This document shows, piece by piece, positions 10,101-19,530 of a DNA stretch of 64,000 bases. The stretch is taken from positions 32,963 through 96,962 of the forward strand of contig NZ_FOHU01000005.1 of the NCBI RefSeq assembly GCF_900111615.1, given 5' to 3'. A program made the position numbers and the translations under genes. Each line of letters begins with the position of its first letter. Position 1 is the first letter of the stretch. Source of the DNA: Natronincola peptidivorans (lineage in GTDB: Bacteria > Bacillota > Clostridia > Peptostreptococcales > Natronincolaceae). Below the pieces are notes generated by a model that saw only the letters and a program-made list of their open reading frames with translations, did not search any database and was not told the DNA's origin.

Positions 10101-10277
10101 CTCTGCTGAAGCTCCAGGATAGATCACTGTTATAATGGCTGCTGGGACAGGAAAATCAGGGTATTCTTGCTTTGGAATAGTATGGTAGCTATAAAACCCA
10201 AATATGATAATCATAATCATTAAAAATATAGTAACTGTTTTATTTTTTATGGGTAATTTAATAATATTCTTAAACAA
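7200..10277 (-). CDS. RND-family efflux transporter, AcrB/MexB-like
   Basis: 1025 aa, TTG start behind GAGGGGG. It has the full RND layout: one N-terminal helix (about 13-30), a large external loop, six helices (about 335-500), a second large loop and a final helix bundle (about 830-1010). The segment MALGMLVDNAIVVSDSI shows the helix-4 acidic residue used for proton coupling; GASAEEIE is typical of the porter domain. RND pumps use proton or sodium gradients to extrude lipophilic compounds. The gene starts 12 bases after the membrane-fusion protein gene and is clearly co-transcribed. No outer-membrane channel gene is present, as expected for a Gram-positive host. Confidence 0.95.
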   Translation of the reverse strand: MFKNIIKLPIKNKTVTIFLMIMIIIFGFYSYHTIPKQEYPDFPVPAAIITVIYPGASAEEIEVLVTEKLEEKLAELRNYDYTQSTSLNSVASIILALDSNISQAELDQTWNELYRTMEDEKNHLPAGVSDISIDTDFYETSGILISLSGDNYSYEQLVAYGERLKNNLIGLGGINRFVIIGEQEKEVKVEVNLQKLDLYNLSLRQITSMLTAQNIQLPSGSIQDDTMKYSVNQEGLFKSLEEIESTVLYIREDNIIVRLKDVAEVYMGLKDSNYKIRNNGENGILLVGFFKEDVNIVTAGKDVREVIDKFKGELPEDISINEIVYQPDEVGKSVNNFIKNLIGGIFIVILVVMLGMGIRNATTVSFAIPLSMFIAFITMGILGIKVHFITITGLIMALGMLVDNAIVVSDSIQNKIDGDIDQLTACVEGTKEVAIPVLSSTLTTIAAFSPLLFLPVTTGAFFGGIPQMIIISLIASYGIAIFITPLMAYLFFRKSKCNRKKDSKIKGIFERLLFLGMKYKVRTLLVSFIILILSLTLVSTLPQELFPKSDKDMIYIDIQTEYLSNLNKTDDLVKEIEAVLREQPEITTYTSSIGGGLPKFDISTSPQSNAPNSAQIVMGVNLSKGGVFKTNEELVRHLQGIYDERIVGADVIVKELEIEGFLGAPIQIRIKGNAIEEIIEAKEKIKEALIDIEGGTNVRDDLPLLDYQFSMKIDGNRALAYGLTKYDIQNEVNKALMGRGASVFRKEGKEYDILVKGNISRLEELENMKIKSSAKGEQVLLKDVADISFGPVIGQINRYEGQRTIAVQGDVVEGYNAIEVQTILEEKIKDMDLSNVIIVPEGEKADLEGDLGNMGISATFALFLLFIILMIQFNSVIQPGIILAPIPLSLIGSIVALVVLRQPLSLFSVLGMVSLMGVVINNAIILIDYINSQRKTGMPIEEACRKAVSTRFRPVILSTTTTVFGLFPLAFFGNDLFRPMAVAFMGGLMIATLLTLVIIPVLYSLIEGKIEAFKRKDNKKLDLNI

Positions 10278-10289
10278 TTGAATCCCCCT

Positions 10290-11480
10290 CTACTCTTTAA
10301 TCTCTACTTTATCATTATTTTTCGCACTCCTCATACCTTCTACAATTACTTTATCTCCTGCATTAATTCCTTCCAGTACCTTTATTTCATTTCCAAAGAC
10401 TTTACCTAAAAGAACTTCCTGCATTACAGCCCTTTCGTCTTGAACAATATATACAAAGTCAACTCCTTCATTCAATAGACTATTCATCGGAAGAAATATA
10501 CCTTCACCTTCACCTAAGATAAAGTCAATATTTACTAAAGATCCTATAGGAATTGTATTTGGTTCTAGGTCTATTATTACCTCATAAAGACTACTTTGGC
10601 TTTTAGGAACAGAGGATACAGTTTCTACTATTCCCTTAACCTCATTATTTTGGTGTGCAACGATTACATCCATTCCTAGAGTTATTTTGCTAACATCTTC
10701 ATTGCTAACGCCTACTGTTACTGTGGTTTCTTCTCCCTTTATAATAATAATTGGCATCCCTTGAGATATATAATCCCCCGCCTTAACCTGTATCTGCAAA
10801 ATAACTCCATCTATATCGCTTCTAAGGATACTCTCTTCAAGTAGGCCTTGACTTTGTTGATAGGAAGCATAGGCAATATCCATTTGACTTTTCAATATTT
10901 GAAGTTCCTCATCCCTTGCTCCTTTTAATATTCGGTTATAGGCTTCCATCCTACTATTGAGCTGCTTTTCTTCTAAGTCTAACTTAAGCTTAATTTCTTG
11001 TAGCTGTTGGAGGGATACTGCCCCTCCCTCTAATAATTTTTGATATTTTTCATATAGCTCCCTAGTATTTTCTACATTTCTTTCCGCCATTTCTACACTA
11101 ATTTTTGCTTGATTAATTTCCTCCTCTGTTGCCCCCTTCATAGCCATATTGTATTGAGTTTCTGCCATTTCATACTGGGCCTTAGCTACATCTACTGCCG
11201 TTCTTAAATCCTCTTCATTCAACCGAATCAATTTATCTCCCTTACTAATCTGCTGCCCTGATTTTACGTATATTTCTTCTATTTTTCCTCCTGTTTTAAA
11301 GGCAAATGCCCTTGTATTTTTAGCATCCACAATCCCCATATACTCGAGAGTTATGGCGTATTTACGAGTTTCTACCTCTACTATCCTCACATTTTTTCCT
11401 ACTACCTCAATTTCTGTTTGAGTTTGGCAGCCTGTTAGTACTAATAATCCTAGAATTGTTAATGTAATTAATTTTTTCAT
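10290..11480 (-). CDS. RND efflux periplasmic adaptor (membrane fusion protein), lipoprotein
   Basis: 396 aa with AGGAGG before the ATG. The signal peptide ends in a lipobox (LLVLTGC, Cys about residue 18), so it is membrane-anchored as a lipoprotein. A split biotinyl/lipoyl-like half (TGGKIEEIYVKSGQQISKGD, about 68-87) flanks a long coiled coil (about 95-205). The second lipoyl half (DGVILQIQVKAGDYISQG) and a beta-barrel follow. It partners the RND pump encoded 12 bases downstream. The promoter carries the TetR-type palindrome at 11501-11518. Confidence 0.92.
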   Translation of the reverse strand: MKKLITLTILGLLVLTGCQTQTEIEVVGKNVRIVEVETRKYAITLEYMGIVDAKNTRAFAFKTGGKIEEIYVKSGQQISKGDKLIRLNEEDLRTAVDVAKAQYEMAETQYNMAMKGATEEEINQAKISVEMAERNVENTRELYEKYQKLLEGGAVSLQQLQEIKLKLDLEEKQLNSRMEAYNRILKGARDEELQILKSQMDIAYASYQQSQGLLEESILRSDIDGVILQIQVKAGDYISQGMPIIIIKGEETTVTVGVSNEDVSKITLGMDVIVAHQNNEVKGIVETVSSVPKSQSSLYEVIIDLEPNTIPIGSLVNIDFILGEGEGIFLPMNSLLNEGVDFVYIVQDERAVMQEVLLGKVFGNEIKVLEGINAGDKVIVEGMRSAKNNDKVEIKE

Positions 11481-11500
11481 GTTTTACCTCCTTATTTTAT

Positions 11501-11518
11501 ATACCGAGTAGTCGGTAT
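11501..11518. promoter_or_regulatory. Palindromic TetR-type operator of the efflux operon
   Basis: ATACCGAGTAGTCGGTAT is a palindrome with 7-bp arms (ATACCGA / TCGGTAT) around GTAG, just upstream of the adaptor gene. A near match is found in front of the tetR gene at 12214-12231. Two matching sites around one regulator gene indicate the regulator's operators (inference). Confidence 0.75.
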
Positions 11519-11588
11519 GTTTTGTATCGAAAAAAAATGGAAATTTTTTTCCATTTTAAGACTTTACATTAAGGCTTTAATATATTAT

Positions 11589-12194
11589 TTAATTTTTACT
11601 TTTCAACACTTCATAAAAGCTGTCCCAAAGAGTCATCCACTTATTTTTTGCACCTTCATAATCGTATCCTTTGGAGATAATCTGAATTGCTAATCCATCT
11701 CCAGAGATTATAAACATCTTAGCTACTTCTTCATCCTTCATGACCGAGGAGATTTCCCCATTAGCCCTTGCCGTGGAAACTACCGACTTCCAATTATTTA
11801 ATTCAATTTCATAAATATCAGACATTTTTTGTTTAAAGTCAGGGAAAATTTTCACTGCTTCAAAGTAAAGTGAAAAATAATTCATCACCATATCTCTATC
11901 CTCTATAGAAATATGCTTAGGTAAAAAGCTATCTAAATAAGTATCTATATATTGTCTATAAAATTGCTGTAAAGAATCTTTGGTAAGATTATCATAATAG
12001 TCATCAACAAAAGATAATGCATTTTCTATTACTTCTAAGAATAAAACTTCTTTTGTTTTGAAGTAATGAAAAAAAGCACCCTGTGACACTCCTGTTTTTT
12101 CAACTATTTCTTTTATAGTAACTTCCTTAAAGCTTTTTTGCATAAAAAGCTTAGAAGCAATTTCTACAATACGATCCCTTGTATCAGTCATCAT
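11589..12194 (-). CDS. TetR/AcrR-family transcriptional regulator of the efflux operon
   Basis: 201 aa, a normal TetR length. The helix-turn-helix is at about residues 25-48 (VTIKEIVEKTGVSQGAFFHYF); the rest is the helical ligand-binding and dimerisation domain. It lies directly upstream of the adaptor-pump pair on the same strand. Similar palindromes precede both tetR and the pump operon, so autoregulation plus repression of the pump is the likely scheme. The inducing ligand is unknown. Confidence 0.9.
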   Translation of the reverse strand: MMTDTRDRIVEIASKLFMQKSFKEVTIKEIVEKTGVSQGAFFHYFKTKEVLFLEVIENALSFVDDYYDNLTKDSLQQFYRQYIDTYLDSFLPKHISIEDRDMVMNYFSLYFEAVKIFPDFKQKMSDIYEIELNNWKSVVSTARANGEISSVMKDEEVAKMFIISGDGLAIQIISKGYDYEGAKNKWMTLWDSFYEVLKSKN

Positions 12195-12213
12195 TGAGTA
12201 CCTTCTTTCCTAC

Positions 12214-12231
12214 ATACCGCTCACTCGGTTT
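12214..12231. promoter_or_regulatory. TetR-type operator upstream of the regulator gene
   Basis: ATACCGCTCACTCGGTTT shares ATACCG-N6-CGGT with the operator at 11501-11518. It lies 20 bases upstream of the regulator start, fitting autorepression. Confidence 0.65.
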
Positions 12232-12460
12232 TTTTATAATATTACTATTTATTGGATAATTTGTCAAGAGCACCTTTGCTTTTTGTAAATTATTAAAATT
12301 CACCATAATACACCCCCACCAAAGCTCTGTTGCATGTTGCTGAAAAATTTTGCAAAATTTCTTTTCCTCTATTAATACAAATCCCCTAAACTTATCGTTT
12401 AAGGGAGCATGTATTACCTTTAAATTTTTTTAAAATACCTTCTAAACCACTGATTTTAAC

Positions 12461-13816
12461 CTATTTCTTTTCTATCAAAGCGACAGTTTCTACATGCTGA
12501 GTATGAGGGAACATATCCATACACTGTACTTTCACTATCCTATAGCCTCTCTTTTCTAGCTCAACGAGATCCTGCACCATTGTTCTTGGGTTGCAAGATA
12601 CATAGACGATTCTTTCTGTTTGGAAGCTGATGATATCCTTTAGGGCACCTGGATGAATACCCGCCCTTGGAGGGTCGATAATGATGATGTCTGGCTTCTC
12701 CTTTAGTTTTTTCACTTCTTCCTTAACATCTCCTGCTATAAAGCTGCAGTTATTTAGCTGATTACGCTTGGCGTTTTCTCTAGCAGCTTCTACAGCATCT
12801 TCTATGATTTCAATACCGATTACTTTTTTAGCATTGGAGGCTACAATTTGGCCTATTGTGCCTGTTCCACAGTATAGGTCAAATACAACTTGATTTTTTG
12901 CCTCTCCTACAAAATCTCTAACGATGGTATAGAGCTTTTCTGCCCCAGCAGAATTGGTTTGAAAGAAGGAAAAAGCAGATATTTTAAATTCTAGACCTAG
13001 CAGCTTTTCTACTAAGTAATCTCGTCCAAGTAAAATCTTTGTTTCATCACTTTGGACTACATCTGATAGACTATCATTAAATGTATGTAAAAACCCTACG
13101 ATTTTTCCTCGAAGCTTTAGTTCTTTTATGTTTTCAACTAAGTCCATTAAATCCACCTGTTTCTGGGTTGTTGTCACTAGGTTGATGAGTATTTCCCCAG
13201 TAAACTGCGCTTTTCTAATGACTAAATGTCTCAGATATCCTTCATGCCTACGGGTATGATAAGGAGCTAAGTCTTTATCTTTAAAATAGTCTAGGATGGT
13301 TATCAGTAGTTTTCTAAAATCCTCATCCATGATGCGACAATCATCTACTGTCACAATATCATGATGTCTACCTCTTTTATGCATGCCCAGTGTTAAAGGA
13401 CCTCCCTTTTCTTCATCTCCAAAGGAAAACTCCATTTTGTTTCTGTAATCAAAGGGCTGGGGACTACCTTGTATTTTTAGCCATTGATAATTCTTTAGAC
13501 CAGCTTCCTGAAAGAGATTCTTTATTTGTTCTTCCTTGATCTGTAGCTGGTTTTCATAGGTAATAGCCTGTTGAAAGCAGCCTCCGCATTTTCCAAAATG
13601 CTGGCAGGTGGGTTGATTTTCTAATGGCGAGGCCTCTATGATTTCTGCGATTTGTGCTTCTGCTTCATTATTTTTTATTTTTTTCACAAAGGCTTTTACT
13701 TTTTGTCCTGGTAAGCCATGCTTTACAGTAACTTTTATATCGTCTACGTAACCATAAGCTTTACCGCCAAATTCACTGCCTTCTATAATTAATTCTATGG
13801 TTTCTCTTTTTTTCAA
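12461..13816 (-). CDS. rlmD: 23S rRNA (uracil-C5)-methyltransferase, RlmD/RlmCD type
   Basis: 451 aa, TTG start with AGGAGTG about 9 bases upstream. A TRAM RNA-binding domain (about 1-60) is followed by an iron-sulfur motif (CQHFGKCGGC, about 71-80). The SAM-binding motif is FDLYCGTGTIG (about 315) and the catalytic loop is YVSCNP (about 405), holding the nucleophilic cysteine. These are the hallmarks of the TrmA/RlmC/RlmD family that methylates uridines of 23S rRNA at C5. Firmicute members often modify two sites (RlmCD); which sites this enzyme modifies cannot be told. A decayed partial copy is at 4205-4345. Confidence 0.92.
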   Translation of the reverse strand: MKKRETIELIIEGSEFGGKAYGYVDDIKVTVKHGLPGQKVKAFVKKIKNNEAEAQIAEIIEASPLENQPTCQHFGKCGGCFQQAITYENQLQIKEEQIKNLFQEAGLKNYQWLKIQGSPQPFDYRNKMEFSFGDEEKGGPLTLGMHKRGRHHDIVTVDDCRIMDEDFRKLLITILDYFKDKDLAPYHTRRHEGYLRHLVIRKAQFTGEILINLVTTTQKQVDLMDLVENIKELKLRGKIVGFLHTFNDSLSDVVQSDETKILLGRDYLVEKLLGLEFKISAFSFFQTNSAGAEKLYTIVRDFVGEAKNQVVFDLYCGTGTIGQIVASNAKKVIGIEIIEDAVEAARENAKRNQLNNCSFIAGDVKEEVKKLKEKPDIIIIDPPRAGIHPGALKDIISFQTERIVYVSCNPRTMVQDLVELEKRGYRIVKVQCMDMFPHTQHVETVALIEKK

Positions 13817-13959
13817 GCTTCTTCACTCCTAGAATGGTTATTGTCTTTATCTATAGCATCTATATATAGTTTGCTTCAGAAATTAAAATAATATAGTGAC
13901 CTAAGGTAATAATCGGTCACTATATTATAGCTTATATTGTTTGTAGAATCAAAGAAATC

Positions 13960-14724
13960 TTATTTTTTTGCCTTTAGGATATAGGCAGGAGCTAAAAACT
14001 CTTTGGTCTTTTCAAATTCTTTTACAAGTTTTTCTGTGATTTCAACAAATCCATCATTTAATTGTTTGTTCTCCAAATCATTAGAGCCTTTTATTAATGT
14101 TTGTTTTCTTTTGTCTAAAAACTTTACTGCCATTTCAGCATTGATTTTTTCATTAAACTCTCTCCATTGGATATCCTTAAACCCAATGATACCTAGTCCT
14201 TCTTCTAGATCATTAGGATGTATTTCATTAAAAGCAGGCATAGCCTTTAAAACGCTAATACTCTTAATAATCCTCAATCTTTTGGACCAGTAGGTATAAT
14301 CAGCACTATCTACAGACCAAATAGGCATTTCTTCTGTGATCAGTAGTTGTCCATCCTTCTTTAAGACACGATATAATTCCTTTATTGCCTTCATTACTCT
14401 TAAAGGAAATTGCTCTACAGAGGATAGTGTATAATTACATATTATTATATCAATGGAGTTAGAAGGAATAAAATACAAGTCGCTCAAGTCACCTTTTCTA
14501 AGGGTTAATTTTGCAAAATCATCTTTTATATCCTCTTCGATTTCATTAAAATGGCTGTCATCAATGTCTACAGATATTAGCTCTGTCCTCCAGTTGTTTT
14601 CTACTACTTTATTGGCAATAAGTCTAGTGGTGTTTCCCCAACTGGTGCCCCCTTCTAAAACAATTTTTCCATGAAGGTCGATGCCCTCCCAAAGAAATCT
14701 GTCAGCAGTGATAATTTTGTACAT
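13960..14724 (-). CDS. Class I SAM-dependent methyltransferase
   Basis: 254 aa with GGGAGGG before the ATG. A UbiE-like Rossmann fold is visible: motif I as VLEGGTSWGNTTRLIA (about 21-36), the acidic end of strand 2 in ISVDID, and motif IV region IIICNYTLSS. The substrate is unknown. Downstream on the same strand, 13816-13959, is the rlmD promoter side; upstream, 28 bases away, is a small conserved gene that may share its transcript. Confidence 0.8.
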   Translation of the reverse strand: MYKIITADRFLWEGIDLHGKIVLEGGTSWGNTTRLIANKVVENNWRTELISVDIDDSHFNEIEEDIKDDFAKLTLRKGDLSDLYFIPSNSIDIIICNYTLSSVEQFPLRVMKAIKELYRVLKKDGQLLITEEMPIWSVDSADYTYWSKRLRIIKSISVLKAMPAFNEIHPNDLEEGLGIIGFKDIQWREFNEKINAEMAVKFLDKRKQTLIKGSNDLENKQLNDGFVEITEKLVKEFEKTKEFLAPAYILKAKK

Positions 14725-14752
14725 AAGATCCCTCCCTAAATTGTTTTACTTT

Positions 14753-15304
14753 TTAATATTTTTCATTGATATAATTTTCTATCAAGGATTTTCTTATTCC
14801 TTCTTTAAATACCCCTTCTTCCTTCAGTCTATCCAAAAGCCACTGACTTTTAGAGTGTAACACCACTTGCTCATAATCCTTAAAAATAATTTCAAATAAA
14901 CTTTCCTTGAGATTGGTAGAAGTCACCTTTATGTAATAGGCTTCTACATCAAAAAAATCTAATAACTCTATAGCCTTCAATGTAGATTGATCCTTTTTAT
15001 GATAATAATAATTTACCTTGTCAAGATACTCTTTATGCATTTCAGGGTGTTTATCGTATTTCTTTATTTCTTTCCCCTGCAAATAACAGTATTTTGCCAT
15101 CATATTGTAGTATTGATAGTTAAAAATTGCTTTATTAAAATTATCTACCCTTTTAAAAGGCTTTATCTTCATTCTTTGAATATATCCGTAGCTTTCTTCA
15201 ATATATTCTTTTTTCGTAATATCACCTTTTTTAAACTGCTGAATTAAACTTTGTCTTTGTTGAAAGAATTTATCAAAAATATTTTCTCCCGGTATGTATT
15301 TCAT
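14753..15304 (-). CDS. Conserved hypothetical protein (DUF6648-like)
   Basis: 183 aa, soluble and rich in Lys, Tyr and Phe, starting MKYIPGENIFDKFFQQRQSL behind GAGGGTG. It resembles short Firmicute proteins of unknown function (DUF6648 from memory, not verified). No signal peptide, membrane helix or catalytic motif was seen. It lies 28 bases upstream of the methyltransferase gene on the same strand, suggesting co-transcription. Confidence 0.65.
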   Translation of the reverse strand: MKYIPGENIFDKFFQQRQSLIQQFKKGDITKKEYIEESYGYIQRMKIKPFKRVDNFNKAIFNYQYYNMMAKYCYLQGKEIKKYDKHPEMHKEYLDKVNYYYHKKDQSTLKAIELLDFFDVEAYYIKVTSTNLKESLFEIIFKDYEQVVLHSKSQWLLDRLKEEGVFKEGIRKSLIENYINEKY

Positions 15305-15353
15305 CTTTTACACCCTCTATTGTGTCAAAATAAATAGCATGCTGGTTATAAGG

Positions 15354-15378
15354 AAAGACTCCTATGGAGGGAGCCTTT
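15354..15378 (-). terminator. Hairpin terminator after pssA
   Basis: A 9-bp stem with one G-T pair (15354-15362 with 15370-15378) overlaps the pssA stop codon and is followed on the minus strand by CCTTATAACC. The U-tract is weak. Confidence 0.55.
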
Positions 15379-15892
15379 ATCTTTTCTTTAATTTAATTCT
15401 TTTGCTTATCATAGAGTATGACAGAAATAACATCATAATGCCTATAAAATACAGATTGGTTTCATAGTTTAAAGAGTAAAGGGTTACCAATGCAACAATA
15501 CCTCCACACATGGTTATAGGTATTCCCATATAAAATCCTTCAAATTCCATAATGTTGTATCTGGCTAAGCGGTACGCTCCTGCTACTGCAAATAGTATCA
15601 TAATTATAATTCCTATAACACCAAAATCTACTAAAAGGAAACTCCATATTAAAACTGCAGGTGCTACACCAAAAGAGATCAAATCACATAATGAATCTAG
15701 CTCTTTACCAAGCTCACTTTCAACGTCTAGTTTTCTTGCCAGTTGTCCATCAAATCTGTCCATAAGGGCCGCTAATAATATTAATAGTGCTGAAACAGCA
15801 TACGATTCATTAATTATACTAACAATAGCTAGTATTCCTAGGGCTAAGTTGAAAAAAGTAAACATATTTGGTATATGCGCTTTTACTTTCAC
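15377..15892 (-). CDS. pssA: CDP-diacylglycerol-serine O-phosphatidyltransferase
   Basis: 171 aa, GTG start behind GAGGTG. The CDP-alcohol phosphatidyltransferase signature D-G-x2-A-R-x8-G-x3-D-x3-D is complete at about residues 47-69 (DGQLARKL to ELDSLCD). About five hydrophobic helices follow. The enzyme makes phosphatidylserine from CDP-diacylglycerol and serine at the cytoplasmic membrane. Length matches the short Firmicute PssA form. It is transcribed divergently from the aldolase gene. Confidence 0.9.
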   Translation of the reverse strand: MKVKAHIPNMFTFFNLALGILAIVSIINESYAVSALLILLAALMDRFDGQLARKLDVESELGKELDSLCDLISFGVAPAVLIWSFLLVDFGVIGIIIMILFAVAGAYRLARYNIMEFEGFYMGIPITMCGGIVALVTLYSLNYETNLYFIGIMMLFLSYSMISKRIKLKKR

Positions 15893-17256
<1,364 letters not shown>

Positions 17257-17282
17257 AATAACAAAAGCGACTATTATTGAAG

Positions 17283-17324
17283 TGCCTCCCAAGTGTTAGA
17301 TATAAAAACTAACATTTGGAGGCA
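17283..17324 (+). terminator. Hairpin after fba
   Basis: An imperfect long inverted repeat (TGCCTCC...GGAGGCA outer, TGTTAG...CTAACA inner) lies 27 bases past the fba stop. Only a weak T-rich stretch follows. Confidence 0.6.
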
Positions 17325-17415
17325 TACTTGATATTTAGTCGCTTCTTTTCATCTTTCTAACCTGATACCCTCTGCTATAGAATGAATGAGGGTGCTCAAG
17401 TGACACAAATCTTAT

Positions 17416-18627
17416 TTATTTCATTTTTACTCCATATCTTATTAAAATTTCCTCCATGGATTTTTCTAATAACTCTATCATTTTATCGATATGATTCTCC
17501 GCCACAATTAATGGAGGTAACAAACGTATGGTTCTTTCATCTCTTTCCCTAATGATTAAACCATTACTTCGACAAAGCTTTGTTAGTTCAGAGGCTTTTT
17601 CAATAGCAAAATCAAAGGCAATCATTAATCCCCTACCTCGGATTTCTGTAATATATCCCTTCATTTTTAGGTTTTCTAGTCTCTGCTTAATAACTTCTCC
17701 CATTTTCATGGCGTTATCTGAAAGCCTCTTATCTACAACTTCTTTTACTACCGCCAGGCCCACTGCCATGGCTAATGGTTGCCCTACATAGGTTCCTCCT
17801 TGATCCCCTCGTTCAAAAATGTTCAATTCTTTTTTCGTTAACATAGTTGATAGAGGAAAGCCTCCACCTATACCTTTTGCTAGGGTCATTATGTCTGGTT
17901 CTATATTGTATTGCTCATATGCAAAGAGAGTCCCTGTGCGCCCGATGCCCGTTTGAACTTCATCAAAAATCAAGAGGGTGTTGGTTTCATCACATACTTT
18001 TCTCAGCTGTTGTATGTAGTCATAATCCATTTCACAAATACCCCCTTCGCCTAATATGGGCTCTAGCATTACAGCACAGGTTTCTTCATCAATAGCTGCC
18101 TTCATAGCCTGGATGTCATTCCTGGATACATGTGTAAAGCCCACTACCTTTGGTTCAAACTTTTCTTTCCAGCTCAATTTTCCTGTAGCCGACATCATGG
18201 CTAAGGTTCTCCCATGAAATCCCTTCTTTAGAGCTACTATTTTATAGGCACCGTTCTTATACTTTTGACCATACTTTCTAGCCAGTTTCAAGGCAGCTTC
18301 ATTTGCCTCTGAACCTGAGGAACCAAAAAACGCCATATCAAAACAGGAGTGCTTAGCTAAATATTGAGCAAATTCTACCATAGGTTTATTGTAAAAGGAG
18401 GGACTGGCATTAACTAAAGTCTCTGATTGCTCTTTTAAAGCCTCCTGTATTACCTTTGGAGAATGTCCTAAGGAGGTCACTGCCCACCCCCCTAAAAAAT
18501 CTAAATATATATTCTCTTCTGTGTCCCATAAATACATGCCTTCACCTTTTTCCATGATTATATCTGGAAATTCATTGATATCTAAAATATGTTCCTTTGC
18601 TGCTTTTAACATTTCTTTACTTCTCAC
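17416..18627 (-). CDS. argD: Class III aminotransferase, acetylornithine aminotransferase-like
   Basis: 403 aa from a GTG at 18627 with GGAGGTG five bases upstream; the ATG at 18654 lies before that site and is unlikely. Class III PLP signatures are present: FFGSSGSEANEAALKLAR, GFHGRT, LIFDEVQTGIGRTG and the PLP lysine in LAKGIGGG (about residue 246). ArgD-type enzymes transfer an amino group between N-acetylornithine and 2-oxoglutarate. No other arginine genes are nearby, so the true amine substrate (ornithine, 4-aminobutyrate, lysine) is uncertain. Confidence 0.8.
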   Translation of the reverse strand: MRSKEMLKAAKEHILDINEFPDIIMEKGEGMYLWDTEENIYLDFLGGWAVTSLGHSPKVIQEALKEQSETLVNASPSFYNKPMVEFAQYLAKHSCFDMAFFGSSGSEANEAALKLARKYGQKYKNGAYKIVALKKGFHGRTLAMMSATGKLSWKEKFEPKVVGFTHVSRNDIQAMKAAIDEETCAVMLEPILGEGGICEMDYDYIQQLRKVCDETNTLLIFDEVQTGIGRTGTLFAYEQYNIEPDIMTLAKGIGGGFPLSTMLTKKELNIFERGDQGGTYVGQPLAMAVGLAVVKEVVDKRLSDNAMKMGEVIKQRLENLKMKGYITEIRGRGLMIAFDFAIEKASELTKLCRSNGLIIRERDERTIRLLPPLIVAENHIDKMIELLEKSMEEILIRYGVKMK

Positions 18628-18770
18628 TTTTACACCTCCAATAATATTTTCCAATGAAAATAGATTATTTCCACACTAATAAATCCAGTGTTTTACATAT
18701 AAATTAGATACCCTTGTCTTCTTTTTTTCAATCATATTATGATGGCACAGCCATTTCATTCTCTGAGCAT

Positions 18771-18820
18771 AAAAATAAAACAAACCAAAAGCTATTTAGC
18801 TTTTGGTTTGTTTTATTTTT
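18771..18820. terminator. 23-bp perfect bidirectional terminator
   Basis: Arms 18771-18793 and 18798-18820 are perfectly complementary around ATTT, with A-runs on one side and T-runs on the other, so it can act on both strands. The stop codon of the metallophosphoesterase gene lies in its loop. Confidence 0.85.
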
Positions 18821-19497
18821 AGTAGTTGAAAATCTAAGTAATCACAGGATACTAAATGATAGGTAGTCTCATTGTGGGGTCCCATTAACCCGGCACCATA
18901 GGCATCCTCTCCATGGAGATGACCATAGACGACAATTTCTACGTCATAAGCCTTGAATACCTCTGTAAATAAGGAAGGTTCCTTCTCATCATTTGTAGGT
19001 GGATAGTGCAGCATCCCTATATATTTTTTATAGCCAGCGGCTTTGGCTGCTTCTAAGGATAACCTTAAGCGGTGTATCTCCCTGTGATAAATCTTTTCAT
19101 CCCTTTGAGAAAATTTGTTGCTATTTGGAGTAATCCAGCCTCTTGTACCACATATAGCATAATCCTCATAAACAAAATAATTATTTTGTATAAAATGCAT
19201 ATTGGAAAAGGTACTATTTAGTATAGAGATGGAACTCCACCAATAGTCATGGTTTCCTTTGATTAGAATTTTCTTGCCAGGCAATTTTTCTATCCATTGT
19301 AAGTCCGCCATTGCTTCTTGCATATTCATTCCCCACGAGATATCCCCTGGAATCAAAACTGTATCCTCAGCTCTTACAGTATCCCACCAGCTTTGTCTAA
19401 TCTTTTCATGGTGATTTTCCCAGTGGGGTCCAAATATATCCATGGGCTTATCTACATAATTACTTAAATGTAGGTCGCCGATTGCATATAATGCCAT
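18796..19497 (-). CDS. Calcineurin-like metallophosphoesterase
   Basis: 233 aa, start behind AGGTG. All metal-binding motifs are visible in order: AIGDLHLS (about 5-12), PGDISWG (about 50-56), IKGNHDYWW (about 78-86) and GHLHG (about 197-201). It is a soluble two-metal phosphoesterase; members of this Firmicute subgroup have poorly defined substrates (nucleotides or phosphodiesters). The stop codon sits within the terminator loop. The next gene upstream, 33 bases away, is an alarmone synthetase, suggesting a two-gene unit. Confidence 0.88.
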   Translation of the reverse strand: MALYAIGDLHLSNYVDKPMDIFGPHWENHHEKIRQSWWDTVRAEDTVLIPGDISWGMNMQEAMADLQWIEKLPGKKILIKGNHDYWWSSISILNSTFSNMHFIQNNYFVYEDYAICGTRGWITPNSNKFSQRDEKIYHREIHRLRLSLEAAKAAGYKKYIGMLHYPPTNDEKEPSLFTEVFKAYDVEIVVYGHLHGEDAYGAGLMGPHNETTYHLVSCDYLDFQLLKIKQTKS

Positions 19498-19530
19498 ATT
19501 TTCACCTATCTTTTTAAAAGCTTAACGTTA

